This document shows positions 1 to 9,094 of a stretch of 64,000 nt of DNA, piece by piece. Position 1 is the first letter of the stretch. Every line of letters begins with the position of its first letter. Origin of the DNA: JAUIAI01 sp049680625 (lineage in GTDB: Bacteria > Pseudomonadota > Gammaproteobacteria > Burkholderiales > Burkholderiaceae_E); contig JBAUID010000058.1 of the NCBI GenBank assembly GCA_049680625.1, forward strand, positions 62,001 to 126,000, given 5' to 3'. A program made the translations under genes and the position numbers. Under the pieces are notes generated by a model. The model was not told the origin of the DNA, searched no databases, and saw only the letters and a list, made by a program, of their open reading frames with translations.

Positions 1-867
1 AAAATTCTGTCTTGGTTGCAGGCGCATCCACTACTACCAGGAGGTCCCGTCGCGCGGCACCTGGCTGAGAATTTACTGGCCGAAATGCAGCAGATGCTCG
101 CTCGTGAAGAAGAATTGCTCCGTCAATTTGGTTCGCCGCGCCCCGTTGTACCGATACAGCCGTCGGTTCGGGTGCCAGTGACACTACCTAATCAATCCGT
201 GGTTTTGCTGACCGGCCGCCTCGATCCCATTTACCAGCTGGCTGATGGTAACTTGTTGCAGGTATTGCCACCGGTAGACAAGGCTCGCATCCACGATGTG
301 TTGTCGCTCTGGCATCAGCATTTGTTACTGCTGGCAAGCGACTTGCCAGGTGCCGCCGCAGCCAGGACAATTCGTTCGCTTTCATCCAAACCGGCTGGTA
401 TGCGTGATACCTACCTTGGCTTAGCGGCGACCCCGCCTGGTGTGGACAGCCCGTTGTCAGGTTTGGCGGCAGCGGTGCTGACTTATCAGGATATTTGCCG
501 TCGACCCTATTTGTTGTTTCCCCGGACAGCGCAAGCATGGTTGCAACGCAGCGATTCGATTGTGCCGGATCCGGATAATTTTGTGGCGAACAAAGCTGCC
601 CGGACTGCTTATCTCAATGAGGATGGTCCTTATCTGCCGGAATCCAAAAAGCCCTGGCCGGTAGCAATGTGGCGCGATTCGCCACCACTGTTTCAAGATG
701 TACTGAGAGACAGTCTTGCAGTGTACGGGCCGGTGTGGCGTGCGGTGACTGGCAACCCGGTAGCTGACAACCCGATGACTGATAACCCTAGCCCAACTGC
801 AGGAATCGATCCGCTGGGTGACGATCCAGATGATCCACTGGTCAGTCGGTTGATCAGCGGCTTGTGA
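1..867 (+). CDS. recC: RecC, exodeoxyribonuclease V gamma subunit (3' part)
   Basis: Open at the left edge of the window; only the last 288 residues are present. RecC is the Chi-recognising scaffold subunit of the cytoplasmic RecBCD helicase-nuclease, which processes double-strand DNA ends for RecA. The visible part matches the RecC C-terminal region: a stretch on housing the helicase output (LWHQHLLLLASDLPG), then the block around CRRPYLLFPRTAQAWL and a tail rich in Trp/Pro (KKPWPVAMWRDSPPLF). Assignment rests on this similarity plus the recB and recD genes that follow. recB starts 7 bp after the stop, so the three genes are almost certainly one operon in the order recC-recB-recD. Near the end, codons for repeated NPxxDNP-type residues suggest a small local duplication. 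The true start lies outside the window. Confidence 0.88.
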   Translation, partial: KILSWLQAHPLLPGGPVARHLAENLLAEMQQMLAREEELLRQFGSPRPVVPIQPSVRVPVTLPNQSVVLLTGRLDPIYQLADGNLLQVLPPVDKARIHDVLSLWHQHLLLLASDLPGAAAARTIRSLSSKPAGMRDTYLGLAATPPGVDSPLSGLAAAVLTYQDICRRPYLLFPRTAQAWLQRSDSIVPDPDNFVANKAARTAYLNEDGPYLPESKKPWPVAMWRDSPPLFQDVLRDSLAVYGPVWRAVTGNPVADNPMTDNPSPTAGIDPLGDDPDDPLVSRLISGL

Positions 868-874
868 GTCATTC

Positions 875-3800
875 ATGATTGAACCACTGACTGACCATCC
901 GGTACTGGCCCCTAATATTTTGTCGGGTCTGCATTTACTTGAAGCTGATGCCGGTACGGGCAAGACCTGGACCATAACGCGCCTGGTGTTGCGGGCCATT
1001 GTTGAGCGCAATATCAGAATTAACAATATTGCGGTATTAACCTTTACCAATGCCGCAGCTGCGGAATTACGCGCTCGCATTGGCCAGCTTCTGGACCAGT
1101 GGCTGCATGACGCGAATAACCTGACAGATGCAGATGATCCGTTCCGTCTTGAGTGGCGGCATCCGGTCACGGCTGACGTTGTCAGCGCCCGGTTGCGCCT
1201 GGCCAGGCTGCAACTGGACGATGCGCCGATTGGCACCATTCACAGTTACTGCCAGCGAATTCTGGCTGACAATGCCTTAAGCCTGGGACGTTGGGACAAA
1301 CCCAGCCCCGGTCCGACTGATGACAACATACTGCATGAGGCAGTGTCCGCCTGGTGGCGCGAGAATATTGTCGCGGGTTCAGCAGACCTGGCGAATTTAT
1401 GTGGGCCCGACGGGTTGTCACTCAGCCGGCTTCAGGCCATTCTGAAGCGGGCACTGGCAGACCCCGACGCACAGATCATCAACAGCACAGGTAACCTGGC
1501 CAGTCTGCCAGCCCGGTTGCAACAAGCGGTTGATCATTTATCGGCAACCTGGGAAGCAGAAAAAGAGTCGTTTATCGAGTGGTTGTATGGTTCAAATTTT
1601 CCGCTGAACAAAAATACTTACGCGCCAGACAAATTAAGTGCGTTGGCACAGACCTTCGGAGACGATCTAAAGAACTATCCGGTCGGCTTGAATAATTGTC
1701 GCCCGATGTTGTTATACCTGGACCCGGCAAGGGTTGCGCTGCGAAAAAAGAAAAACGAAAACGCTGAGAAGATTCTCGCCACATTCCAAAGTTTCAGCGC
1801 GGCCGGGGCGCTACTCGATTGTTTACGTGAGCGCTCTCACCTGTCGTCAGTGGTTGCCAGTACGATTCGCGACGCGATTCGTCACCGGGTGCAGGAAATT
1901 CAGCAACGCGCCGGCGTGATTGCATTTGACGATTTACTGCTCCAAACCCGCGATGCATTACGCGACCCGGCGATTGGTCCGGTATTGGCAAGCCGGTTGC
2001 GTGCCCGGTATCAGCTCACCTTTGTTGACGAGTTTCAGGATACCGATCCGGCGCAATGGGATATTTTCAGCCACATTTATCGACCCATCGACAGAGAACT
2101 GGAGCAGGGCACTGTCGCCGGCACTGGCTTAATTTTGGTTGGCGACCCAAAGCAGGCGATTTACTCGTTTCGTAACGCTGACATTAATACCTACCTTGGC
2201 GCCGCTGAGGTTGGCGCAACCCATCACCGCCTGGGTCAGAATCATCGCTCCAATCACCTGTTGATCGACGCGGTTAACGCGCTCCACGATCGCTCAGATC
2301 CGTTTGCAACTTCGCAGATTGGGTTTTCTTCGGCACGGTATGGAAGTAAGGCCGGAACGCCAGCTAATCAGCCACCGCCAGATGGGCTTGGTGCTCTGAC
2401 CATCGTTCAACTGCTTGATGAAATCAATGGTAAACCGCCAAATGCCGATGCTTTGGCTAATCTGTCCGCGATGGTTTGCGCCCGGGAAGTTTCTCGTTTG
2501 CTGCGCAACAAAACGGCTCGACCGGCTGACATCGCTGTGCTGGTGCCAACCGGGCCGCTCGGCAAAAAAATCTATCGCGCGCTTGGCAAAGTCGGAGTGA
2601 ATGCTGTTGAGATTGGGCGTGATACGGTTTACACCAGTGATGAGGCGAGCGATTTGTTTCGCATAATTGCGGCCATCGCGGCACCGTCCCGGTCTGACCT
2701 GGTACGTGGCGCACTGACTACCCAGGTAATTGGCTACGATTTAGCTGGATTGAATCGACTGGCGGGGGATGTGGCGCGGTGGCAGCACTTGCTCAATGCC
2801 CTGGCCGGCGCGCGGCAGCGCTGGGCCCAGGCCGGGCCGCAAGCCAGTTTACGCGACTTGTTGTTTGGTGATCTTAACCGAGCGTCGGCACTGGCCGGTG
2901 CGATCCGCGGTGAGCGACGGCTGACCAATTTGCTGCACTTGATGTCACTTCTGGCCGACGAGCCATCCGTTGGCCGTAGTGCCGCCCAGGGCCAGGCCTG
3001 GCTCGGACGGAAAATTCGTTACGCGCGTGACGAAGGTAATAACGAACAAGCCCAGGTTCGTCTGGAAAGTGATGACAACCTGGTTTCAATTCAAACCGTT
3101 CACGTCAGCAAAGGGCTACAGTTTCCCTTCGTTTTCCTGCCTTTCGCCTGGCGTGATCTGACTGATGGCGGGCGTGCGAACGCGGTACGGGTTCATCATG
3201 TTCATGATCCGCTGACAGCCCGGAGAATCATTGCAGACGGATCGTCGTCACCATGGTTTTCTGATGTTGATCCGGTCACTGATTCGAAAACCCATCTCGC
3301 CCGGTTCGCGAGATTTCAAGAATCGCTTCGGCTTAACTATGTCGCTCTGACCCGGGCCGAGAGGCGGTGTTATGTATTTTGGGCCAGGCAAGGGATTGCG
3401 GGTTCTGGGCCATCACCGCTGGCCTATCTGCTAAGCCGGGGTTTGAGCCGTCCGCAGGATCCTACCGAGCCTTTAAAGAAATTGAAGCTCAACTATGCCG
3501 ACATTGATGCCGAATTTGAGGCGCTGGATCAACAAGTGGCTGGGGTCTGTCTGGTCACCGGATCGAAATTGTCTGAGCATGCGCAGTCGTTGCCAGTTGG
3601 GCACGATGAACCTGCCAGTTCATGCGAGTCAGGCGAGGTAGCCCAGAGCACAGGAGCGAGCAATTTAATCGACGCCAATCCGAGTGAGATGACGGTTCGA
3701 AGTTTTGCCGCGCATTTTGCGCCGAGTTGGATCAGCCGTAGTTTTACCAGCCTCGTAAGTGAGGCCCCGTCCGGCAACGAAAGCCAGACGGTCCGGCCTG

Positions 3801-4636
3801 ACCATGATCAGGAACAATTCGCCGGTTTGACCGATGACAGTCAGCGAACCGACGCTTTGCAAGCGGGTTGGCCACCTGACCAGTCAGACCCGTCAGAACA
3901 GACCGTCGCCTTGAGCTTCCCTCGGGGTGCCAATCCCGGTTCTTGTTTGCACGATATTCTTGAAAACACCGATTTCACTCAGCCGGTTGACCCGGCAAAA
4001 GTGACGCGGCGTCTGCGTCAATGGTCGATCGTTGCCGACCCGACTGCGGTTGCCGACTGGATGAACCTAGTCCTGGCGAGTGAGCTACCGGGGCAGGGCG
4101 TTGACGCCCACCGGGAAGCGGGGGGGGCTGGTTTTCGACTCAACCGCGTTCCGCTTGCTGATACCATTCGCGAATTGTCGTTTACCCTGTCGGTCGATGC
4201 CTTGTCGCCCGCTGCACTAAGCCGAACGATTGGCGAATACGTTGCGGTACCGCTGCTGCAAGACAATCAATGGCATGGTTTTTTGAACGGGTTTATCGAC
4301 TTACTGGTTCGCATTGACGGTCGCTACTGGATAGTTGACTGGAAAAGCAACTGGCTGGGACCCGAGATAGCAGATTATCAGTCCGACAAACTGATGGCCG
4401 CAATGGTCGAACACGCGTACACCTTGCAGATGAGTCTCTATACAGTTGCCGTGCATCGGATGTTGCGGGCCCGTATTCCCGACTACCGGTACGAATCCCA
4501 CTTTGGCGGTATCCGATACTTGTTTTTGCGTGGTATGACCGGCGACCGTTCCGGAAACGGCGTATTCAGCGCGCGTCTGCCCGAGTCTTTAGTGAGCCAT
4601 ATTGATGATTTGCTCGGAGGCGCAGCCCATGGCTGA
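875..4636 (+). CDS. recB: RecB, exodeoxyribonuclease V beta subunit
   Basis: 1253 residues, a little longer than E. coli RecB (1180). It is the 3'-5' helicase and the only nuclease of RecBCD. The N-terminal UvrD-like helicase shows the Walker A sequence ADAGTGKT (residues 24-31), Walker B VDEFQDTDP (about 384-392), motif III LVGDPKQAIYSFRNAD, motif V VSKGLQFPFVFLPF and motif VI NYVALTRAERR. The C-terminal nuclease keeps the family's catalytic triad with the same spacing as in E. coli: Asp1142 (GFIDLL), Asp1155 and Lys1157 (DWKSN), followed by the YQSDKLMAAMVEHAYTLQ helix. A region of low similarity rich in Ser/Glu/Gln (about 900-1000) probably is the linker between helicase and nuclease. The ATG at 875 follows recC by 7 bp. 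recD starts inside the last codons. Confidence 0.96.
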   Translation: MIEPLTDHPVLAPNILSGLHLLEADAGTGKTWTITRLVLRAIVERNIRINNIAVLTFTNAAAAELRARIGQLLDQWLHDANNLTDADDPFRLEWRHPVTADVVSARLRLARLQLDDAPIGTIHSYCQRILADNALSLGRWDKPSPGPTDDNILHEAVSAWWRENIVAGSADLANLCGPDGLSLSRLQAILKRALADPDAQIINSTGNLASLPARLQQAVDHLSATWEAEKESFIEWLYGSNFPLNKNTYAPDKLSALAQTFGDDLKNYPVGLNNCRPMLLYLDPARVALRKKKNENAEKILATFQSFSAAGALLDCLRERSHLSSVVASTIRDAIRHRVQEIQQRAGVIAFDDLLLQTRDALRDPAIGPVLASRLRARYQLTFVDEFQDTDPAQWDIFSHIYRPIDRELEQGTVAGTGLILVGDPKQAIYSFRNADINTYLGAAEVGATHHRLGQNHRSNHLLIDAVNALHDRSDPFATSQIGFSSARYGSKAGTPANQPPPDGLGALTIVQLLDEINGKPPNADALANLSAMVCAREVSRLLRNKTARPADIAVLVPTGPLGKKIYRALGKVGVNAVEIGRDTVYTSDEASDLFRIIAAIAAPSRSDLVRGALTTQVIGYDLAGLNRLAGDVARWQHLLNALAGARQRWAQAGPQASLRDLLFGDLNRASALAGAIRGERRLTNLLHLMSLLADEPSVGRSAAQGQAWLGRKIRYARDEGNNEQAQVRLESDDNLVSIQTVHVSKGLQFPFVFLPFAWRDLTDGGRANAVRVHHVHDPLTARRIIADGSSSPWFSDVDPVTDSKTHLARFARFQESLRLNYVALTRAERRCYVFWARQGIAGSGPSPLAYLLSRGLSRPQDPTEPLKKLKLNYADIDAEFEALDQQVAGVCLVTGSKLSEHAQSLPVGHDEPASSCESGEVAQSTGASNLIDANPSEMTVRSFAAHFAPSWISRSFTSLVSEAPSGNESQTVRPDHDQEQFAGLTDDSQRTDALQAGWPPDQSDPSEQTVALSFPRGANPGSCLHDILENTDFTQPVDPAKVTRRLRQWSIVADPTAVADWMNLVLASELPGQGVDAHREAGGAGFRLNRVPLADTIRELSFTLSVDALSPAALSRTIGEYVAVPLLQDNQWHGFLNGFIDLLVRIDGRYWIVDWKSNWLGPEIADYQSDKLMAAMVEHAYTLQMSLYTVAVHRMLRARIPDYRYESHFGGIRYLFLRGMTGDRSGNGVFSARLPESLVSHIDDLLGGAAHG

Positions 4637-6485
4637 TCGCAATCTGGACACAGACAGTCGCAATCGTGCGGCTGCGCAGATGGCTGCACTTGTTGGTCGA
4701 ACAATCAGTGATTTGCATCGCCGAAGCGGCGGCGTCGCCGACAATGCCCAGGCCATCGGTCATGTTGCTTTGCGTTTATGGACAGCAGGTCAAAACGGTG
4801 CGGTCTGTTTGCCGCTTGCTGAACTTGCAGCCGACGATCCAGGCCTGCCGGCAGCCCTGTCCGCCAGCCCGGTTGTTCAAAGCCTGAACCGCGATGATGC
4901 GGCCGCCAGCCATTTACCGATTGTCGTACAAGCCGGCCTTGTCTACACCCTGAAACATTGGCGCGCTGAGCAGACAATCGCGGTCGGTTTGTTGGCCCAG
5001 GCTAGTCGGTTGCCCCTGACTGAAACACGCATTGAGACCGCAAAAATCGGCGCGGCGGGTGATGTTGCGCAAGATCCGCTGCAGTCTCGCGCTGTGCAGA
5101 TTGGGCTGGAGCGTTCACTACTGGTGTTAAGCGGGGGGCCGGGAACCGGAAAAACCACAACCCTTGGCCGGCTGGTTCGGGCGACCTGGGAACAAGCGCC
5201 CAATTGCCGGATTGCGCTGGCGGCGCCAACGGGTAAAGCGGCTGCACGCCTTGCGGAGTCAATTACAGCTCTTGAATCAACCGGCATTGTTGTATCAGGA
5301 ACCTTACACCGTCTGCTGGGCATGCGCGCGGACGGGGGTTTTACTTATGGCCGGAATAATCCGTTGCCATACGACTTAGTCATTGTTGACGAATGCTCGA
5401 TGGTTGACGCAACCATGGGCGCCCGGCTTATCAGTGCGCTGGCGCCAACTGCCCGGCTCGTGCTGGCCGGAGACCATAACCAACTGTCTTCGGTAGAACC
5501 CGGGGCTTTTTTTGGTGCGGTTTGCGCGGTTGATTTCCCGCCAGTGAGCGACTGCATTGTCGTTCTCCAGACCAACTACCGTCAGAGTGAGGCACAGCAA
5601 ATTGTTGCCTGGGCGGATGCCGTGAAAAACGACACCTTACCAGCAGCGCTGCCAGCAACCGGACAGCAGGTATTCCTGTTCGAGCGGGATGCTGTCGCAA
5701 CTAGCTCGGTTAAGTCCTCAGAAAATACCTCAGCCAACACCGTTGTGGATGCGGTTGTTGAGCAAGCTGTTGCCGGTTATGCGCCGCTGGTTCGCCAGGC
5801 AGACGGCGTTGCCCAGGCTGAAGCGGCAAAACTGCTGGATGCGTTTCAGTCGCTTCGGGTGCTTGCTGTGCTGCGGTCTGGTCCGTTTGGGGTTGATAGT
5901 CTGAACGAGCGAATCGCGCGCCGGCTGCGGGCACTTTCTCTTTCCACAAACCCATCCTCGGGAAATTCTGACGAATGGTTTGCAGGCCGGCTGGTTATTG
6001 TGACGCGAAACATGTCGTCACTTGGCCTTTTTAACGGTGACATCGGTTTGGCGATTCGCGCTGGATCAGACTCGGCTAATTCAGATGATGGAAAGAGTAA
6101 AATCGATGCAGAGGTGGACACGAAGAACCAGGCTGATACCGATAGCGACGACTGGCGACAGCTTACTGTCATCTTCAATACCGGCGGTTCTGTTCTAAGC
6201 CTTCTGCCATTGCAGATGCCGCCTCATGCTGACGCCTTTGTACTAAGCGTTCATCAGTCTCAGGGTTCAGACTTCGAGGAAGTCATTTTATTGCCGGCAC
6301 CGGCGGCACATCCGCTGGCGACCAGGTCGTCTTTGTACACTGCCATCACGCGTGCGCGGTCACGTTTGACCATTCATGCCAGTGCTGCGGATCTGCGTGC
6401 CGCCAGCGCGACCGGTGATCGGGCAGATGGTGGGCTGACCGGAAGAATCTGTACCCTGAGTTCAGAGTCAGGCAAAAAATCGTAA
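4629..6485 (+). CDS. recD: RecD, exodeoxyribonuclease V alpha subunit
   Basis: 618 residues from the ATG at 4629, which overlaps the recB stop by 8 bp and has GGAGG at 4616-4620 as its ribosome binding site; an in-frame ATG at 4602 lacks this. RecD is the fast 5'-3' SF1B helicase of RecBCD. Visible motifs are Walker A GGPGTGKTTT (from residue 169), Walker B IVDECSMVD, motif III LAGDHNQLSSVEPGAFFGAV, the late SH3-interrupted helicase part with SVHQSQGSDFEEVIL, and motif VI SLYTAITRARSRL. Residues around 480-515 form an acidic, Asp/Ser-rich insertion (ANSDDGKSKIDAEVD) that I do not recognise from E. coli RecD. The gene ends 21 bp before the convergent apbE gene. Confidence 0.95.
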   Translation: MADRNLDTDSRNRAAAQMAALVGRTISDLHRRSGGVADNAQAIGHVALRLWTAGQNGAVCLPLAELAADDPGLPAALSASPVVQSLNRDDAAASHLPIVVQAGLVYTLKHWRAEQTIAVGLLAQASRLPLTETRIETAKIGAAGDVAQDPLQSRAVQIGLERSLLVLSGGPGTGKTTTLGRLVRATWEQAPNCRIALAAPTGKAAARLAESITALESTGIVVSGTLHRLLGMRADGGFTYGRNNPLPYDLVIVDECSMVDATMGARLISALAPTARLVLAGDHNQLSSVEPGAFFGAVCAVDFPPVSDCIVVLQTNYRQSEAQQIVAWADAVKNDTLPAALPATGQQVFLFERDAVATSSVKSSENTSANTVVDAVVEQAVAGYAPLVRQADGVAQAEAAKLLDAFQSLRVLAVLRSGPFGVDSLNERIARRLRALSLSTNPSSGNSDEWFAGRLVIVTRNMSSLGLFNGDIGLAIRAGSDSANSDDGKSKIDAEVDTKNQADTDSDDWRQLTVIFNTGGSVLSLLPLQMPPHADAFVLSVHQSQGSDFEEVILLPAPAAHPLATRSSLYTAITRARSRLTIHASAADLRAASATGDRADGGLTGRICTLSSESGKKS

Positions 6486-6506
6486 CCCCGCCGTCACCGC
6501 TACGGT

Positions 6507-7445
6507 TTATCGCTGCACCCAAAATGGGACTTGTTGAGCCGTTAGAAAGTCCTCTGCCTGGGCGCCATGCAGCAAGCCCAGGGTGGCAAGCAAACCCGTT
6601 TCAGTGCACGTTTCCCCCTGAACCGTGACGGAGCCTGGTGCGTTGGCGACCGGCCAACCAGTTTTTGGGTTCAGCACATGACCGTATCGTTTGCCCCCCT
6701 TGTGCAGGAATTTTCGGGCATCACCGCTGGTCGTCAGGGCGCCTCGGGTCAGCGCGATGGTTTTGGCAACCGGGGTTACGGCAACCCCGCTACTGGCAAC
6801 CCCGCTACTGCTACGGACAGACTCCACCCCAACTCGCCATGCAGGCTGGCCGGACGGTGGCCGCGCAGCCCTCAGGTCACCGCCAAAGTTAACCAGCACT
6901 GGTACATCAGTTTCGTTCTCGATAATGGCCAGGGACGTATCAACTGCGTATTCTTTGCCAATGCCGCCAAGATCAATTTCCATCCCGGCCGGCATCGAAA
7001 TTTCGGGTGCATACCATCGCACTTTTTCCCAGCCCACCAATACCAGCAGATTTTTGACTTGTGTTCTTGTGGGCAGATTTTGGCTGCCGTCAAAGTGCCA
7101 TGCCTGCCGCAGAACACCAGCAGTCACATCGAATAAGCCGTCACTCAGCCGATAACAGTGATTGGCAAAGTCGAGCAGGCGTGATGTTTCGTCGTCAACG
7201 CGTACTGGCTGGCCTGACGCCGTGTTAATGGCATGGATCAGGTTATCGTTACGGTAGCGACTGAATTTCTGCTCTATGCGAGCCGCTTCCCGCGCGGCCA
7301 GGTTTGTCAGGTGGCGTGCGAGTTGCTCATCCCTGGTGTCAATAAGCAATTCGCAAGGGGACGCCATTGCCGTAAAAACGCCTTGCACCAGTGAGCCGCG
7401 CCGCTGCATAGTCACGGCAGGCGAAGCTTGTGCAGGCAACGACAT
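6507..7445 (-). CDS. apbE: ApbE family FAD:protein FMN transferase
   Basis: 312 residues. ApbE enzymes move FMN from FAD onto a Thr or Ser of a target protein in a Mg-dependent reaction, usually outside the cytoplasm. Family motifs seen: TAMASPCELLI near the N-terminus, GLFDVTAGVL, IDLGGIGKEYAVD (the Mg/FAD loop, usually DLGGIAKGYAVD), NFGGDLRA, ALTTSGD and HVLNPKTGWPV. Start ATG at 7445 lies 2 bp after the stop of the DUF3570 gene, so translation is coupled. Odd: no complete signal peptide is encoded. The sequence SLPAQASPA at the N-terminus looks like the end of one, but an in-frame stop lies a few codons upstream inside the DUF3570 gene. A perfect 15-bp tandem duplication (6780-6809) lies in a non-conserved loop. 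Last gene of the TlpA-DUF4266-DUF3570-ApbE module; the likely target is the DUF3570 barrel. Confidence 0.9.
   Translation of the reverse strand: MSLPAQASPAVTMQRRGSLVQGVFTAMASPCELLIDTRDEQLARHLTNLAAREAARIEQKFSRYRNDNLIHAINTASGQPVRVDDETSRLLDFANHCYRLSDGLFDVTAGVLRQAWHFDGSQNLPTRTQVKNLLVLVGWEKVRWYAPEISMPAGMEIDLGGIGKEYAVDTSLAIIENETDVPVLVNFGGDLRAARPPSGQPAWRVGVESVRSSSGVASSGVAVTPVAKTIALTRGALTTSGDARKFLHKGGKRYGHVLNPKTGWPVANAPGSVTVQGETCTETGLLATLGLLHGAQAEDFLTAQQVPFWVQR
6780..6809. repeat. 15-bp perfect tandem duplication in apbE
   Basis: Two adjacent identical copies of ggcaaccccgctact (6780-6794 and 6795-6809). The unit is a multiple of three, so the ApbE frame is kept; it encodes a short repeated Ser/Gly/Val stretch in a surface loop between conserved motifs. 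Confidence 0.9.
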
Positions 7446-7447
7446 GA

Positions 7448-8761
7448 TCAGAAGGTTTTGTTGAGCCTGAGCATGAGGGCGTTAACTGGCGGGGCCAGTT
7501 CCTGGTTAAGCAGTTCTCCAAATTTCCCGGCGGGCTCAGACGGGCGTTGCATGTAATACTCGATTGCGACTCGCCACGGGGTTGCAAGCTGACCCCAGCC
7601 ATACTCCAGACCCACGGTTATTGCATTCATCTTTCCAACCCGGTAATCAGCTGATGCAAAAGCAGGAATCGCCTGGCCCTGCAGTAGAAAAGGCTGGTAA
7701 AAGTCAGCAGCACTTTGCGTGTAGTAGCGCAGGCGGGCCTGCAGGTATTGTCGGTCGGACAGTACCCAGCGGTACTTGGTGTCCAGGGTGTGACTGTTAA
7801 TACCCCAATCGTCTGTAGTAAGCCGGTACGACGCGTCGAGAATATTGCCCGAGCCGAGTCGTCGTTTGTAACGACCAAAGAACGAATGACGGGTCCGGCT
7901 GTCCGGGCGGTTTTCGTAAATCACACTGGGTATTGTTGCACTGGTATCAAACGGACGACCGTTTGCGTCAACCAGGCTGACCAGTTTATACGGATCGTTA
8001 TGATAGCCACTGGATGCGGTAAGCCCGTAATTCAGTTGAAACAGACTGCGTGAATCGATAATTTGGGTTACACCGAGCAAAACATCAGTGACGGTCTTCT
8101 TTTCATCCTTTGTCCGGCTGCCGTAGTTGGCGGCAGATATCTGTTGCAGGGCTTCCGGGACACCACCAACCGGGTTCAGCGTGTCGTTCGCAACTGACAT
8201 GCTCAGGCTGACAGCCGTGTTTTTCTGATTAAACTCTTTGATCAGGCGACCATTAATGCCAAGCGAGCGGTAGTCGTATTCACCGGAAAAACTGGCGCCC
8301 AGGCCGTACCGCAGAGTCCGTGAAATCTCCGCGTCCCAGTCGACGCTAATGGCAATCCGGGTGTCTTTAAACGTGTCGTCCAGCGGCGTGTCACCGGCAT
8401 CAACAACGTAGCTGCCGATACCGGACGGACGGGTAAAGGTTTGTGGGCTGTCGGTGGCAACTGCGCCGGTACCAGACGCCCCGGTCAAAACATCTATCGC
8501 CCCTTTGAGTGTCAGAATGTTTCCGAAATCAGTGGTTCTTCGCGCTGTTATAACGGGTTCGACCGCGGATACACGTCCTGGTTCTGTGTAGAGCAGGAAG
8601 GCTGAATCGATTGCCCAACCGTCAAGCCAACCCTTACGCGGCGATAATTCGGGTTGTTGGTTATTTTTTTCGGTGGGCTCGGCCGCCTGGCTTGCTGCTG
8701 GCGAAAGCAAGGTGCTGGTTGCACAGGCGAGGGCGGCACTAATACGGGTATATTTTTTCAT
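7448..8761 (-). CDS. DUF3570 outer-membrane beta-barrel protein
   Basis: 437 residues from the ATG at 8761, which shares one base with the stop of the DUF4266 gene (TGATG); a GTG at 8770 is possible. A Sec signal peptide is clear (MKKYTRISAALACATSTLL, cleavage after SQA). The rest alternates short hydrophobic and aromatic strands with polar turns (for example QYLQARLRYYTQSAADFYQPF, AITVGLEYGWGQL) and ends in Phe (LMLRLNKTF), the pattern of an outer-membrane barrel; this matches DUF3570, a family without known function. Near the N-terminus, residues 90-96 read D-V-L-T-G-A-S and fit the ApbE flavinylation consensus Dxx(S/T)GA(T/S). With apbE directly downstream I infer that FMN is attached to Ser96. 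Whether the site faces the periplasm or the surface cannot be told from sequence. Confidence 0.85.
   Translation of the reverse strand: MKKYTRISAALACATSTLLSPAASQAAEPTEKNNQQPELSPRKGWLDGWAIDSAFLLYTEPGRVSAVEPVITARRTTDFGNILTLKGAIDVLTGASGTGAVATDSPQTFTRPSGIGSYVVDAGDTPLDDTFKDTRIAISVDWDAEISRTLRYGLGASFSGEYDYRSLGINGRLIKEFNQKNTAVSLSMSVANDTLNPVGGVPEALQQISAANYGSRTKDEKKTVTDVLLGVTQIIDSRSLFQLNYGLTASSGYHNDPYKLVSLVDANGRPFDTSATIPSVIYENRPDSRTRHSFFGRYKRRLGSGNILDASYRLTTDDWGINSHTLDTKYRWVLSDRQYLQARLRYYTQSAADFYQPFLLQGQAIPAFASADYRVGKMNAITVGLEYGWGQLATPWRVAIEYYMQRPSEPAGKFGELLNQELAPPVNALMLRLNKTF
8474..8494 (-). other. Candidate FMN attachment motif in the DUF3570 protein
   Basis: Codons for D-V-L-T-G-A-S (residues 90-96 of the barrel protein), followed by GTGA. 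Known ApbE targets such as NqrB/NqrC and RnfG carry D-x-x-(S/T)-G-A-(T/S), with FMN on the final Thr or Ser. The match, together with an apbE gene 2 bp after this gene, is the reason for the call; modification itself is inferred. Confidence 0.6.
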
Positions 8762-8982
8762 CAGTTGCACCCGCAGCCGCCGCCACCAAACGAGCGGCCG
8801 CCACTGGCACCTTCTTTGCTGAAATACGTATGGTCTTCGAGTCCGTCAGTCAGAGGTTGTTCGCTGACGGCCATGTCGGGCCGGGCGAGTTCGCCGCGAT
8901 CCCACGGTTTTACGCCCGCTGACGAGCACCCTACTAAAAATGCGGTAATCCCCGAGAAAGCGATAAGTCGGAATAAAGTCAT
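8761..8982 (-). CDS. DUF4266 small lipoprotein with Gly/Cys C-terminal tail
   Basis: 73 residues. The first 19 residues are a lipoprotein signal peptide with lipobox LVGC (Cys19), so the mature protein of about 55 residues should be anchored by lipid, probably to the outer membrane because Ser-Ser follows the Cys rather than Asp. The core VKPWDRGELARPDMA is typical of DUF4266. The C-terminus is a glycine run ending in C-G-C-N, giving two free cysteines. No function is known. Its stop overlaps the start of the DUF3570 gene by one base, and the upstream gene is a TlpA-like thioredoxin, which could keep these cysteines reduced or help load a cofactor. The close coupling suggests the lipoprotein is a partner of the barrel. 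Confidence 0.85.
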   Translation of the reverse strand: MTLFRLIAFSGITAFLVGCSSAGVKPWDRGELARPDMAVSEQPLTDGLEDHTYFSKEGASGGRSFGGGGCGCN

Positions 8983-9094
8983 TTCGATCCTGAGTCAGAA
9001 TTGATCGGCACAATCGGCTACCTGGTTATTGTCAGGAAAATCCGGACGATAACTACCTAACGGCCGAGGCGGTGTTTCTTGAGCCCTTTGATTT

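Noticed and set aside
457..1239. A 260-residue open frame on the minus strand across the recC/recB junction
   Set aside because: It lies fully inside well-supported recC and recB, has no family motif and a low-complexity basic composition. Shadow frame.
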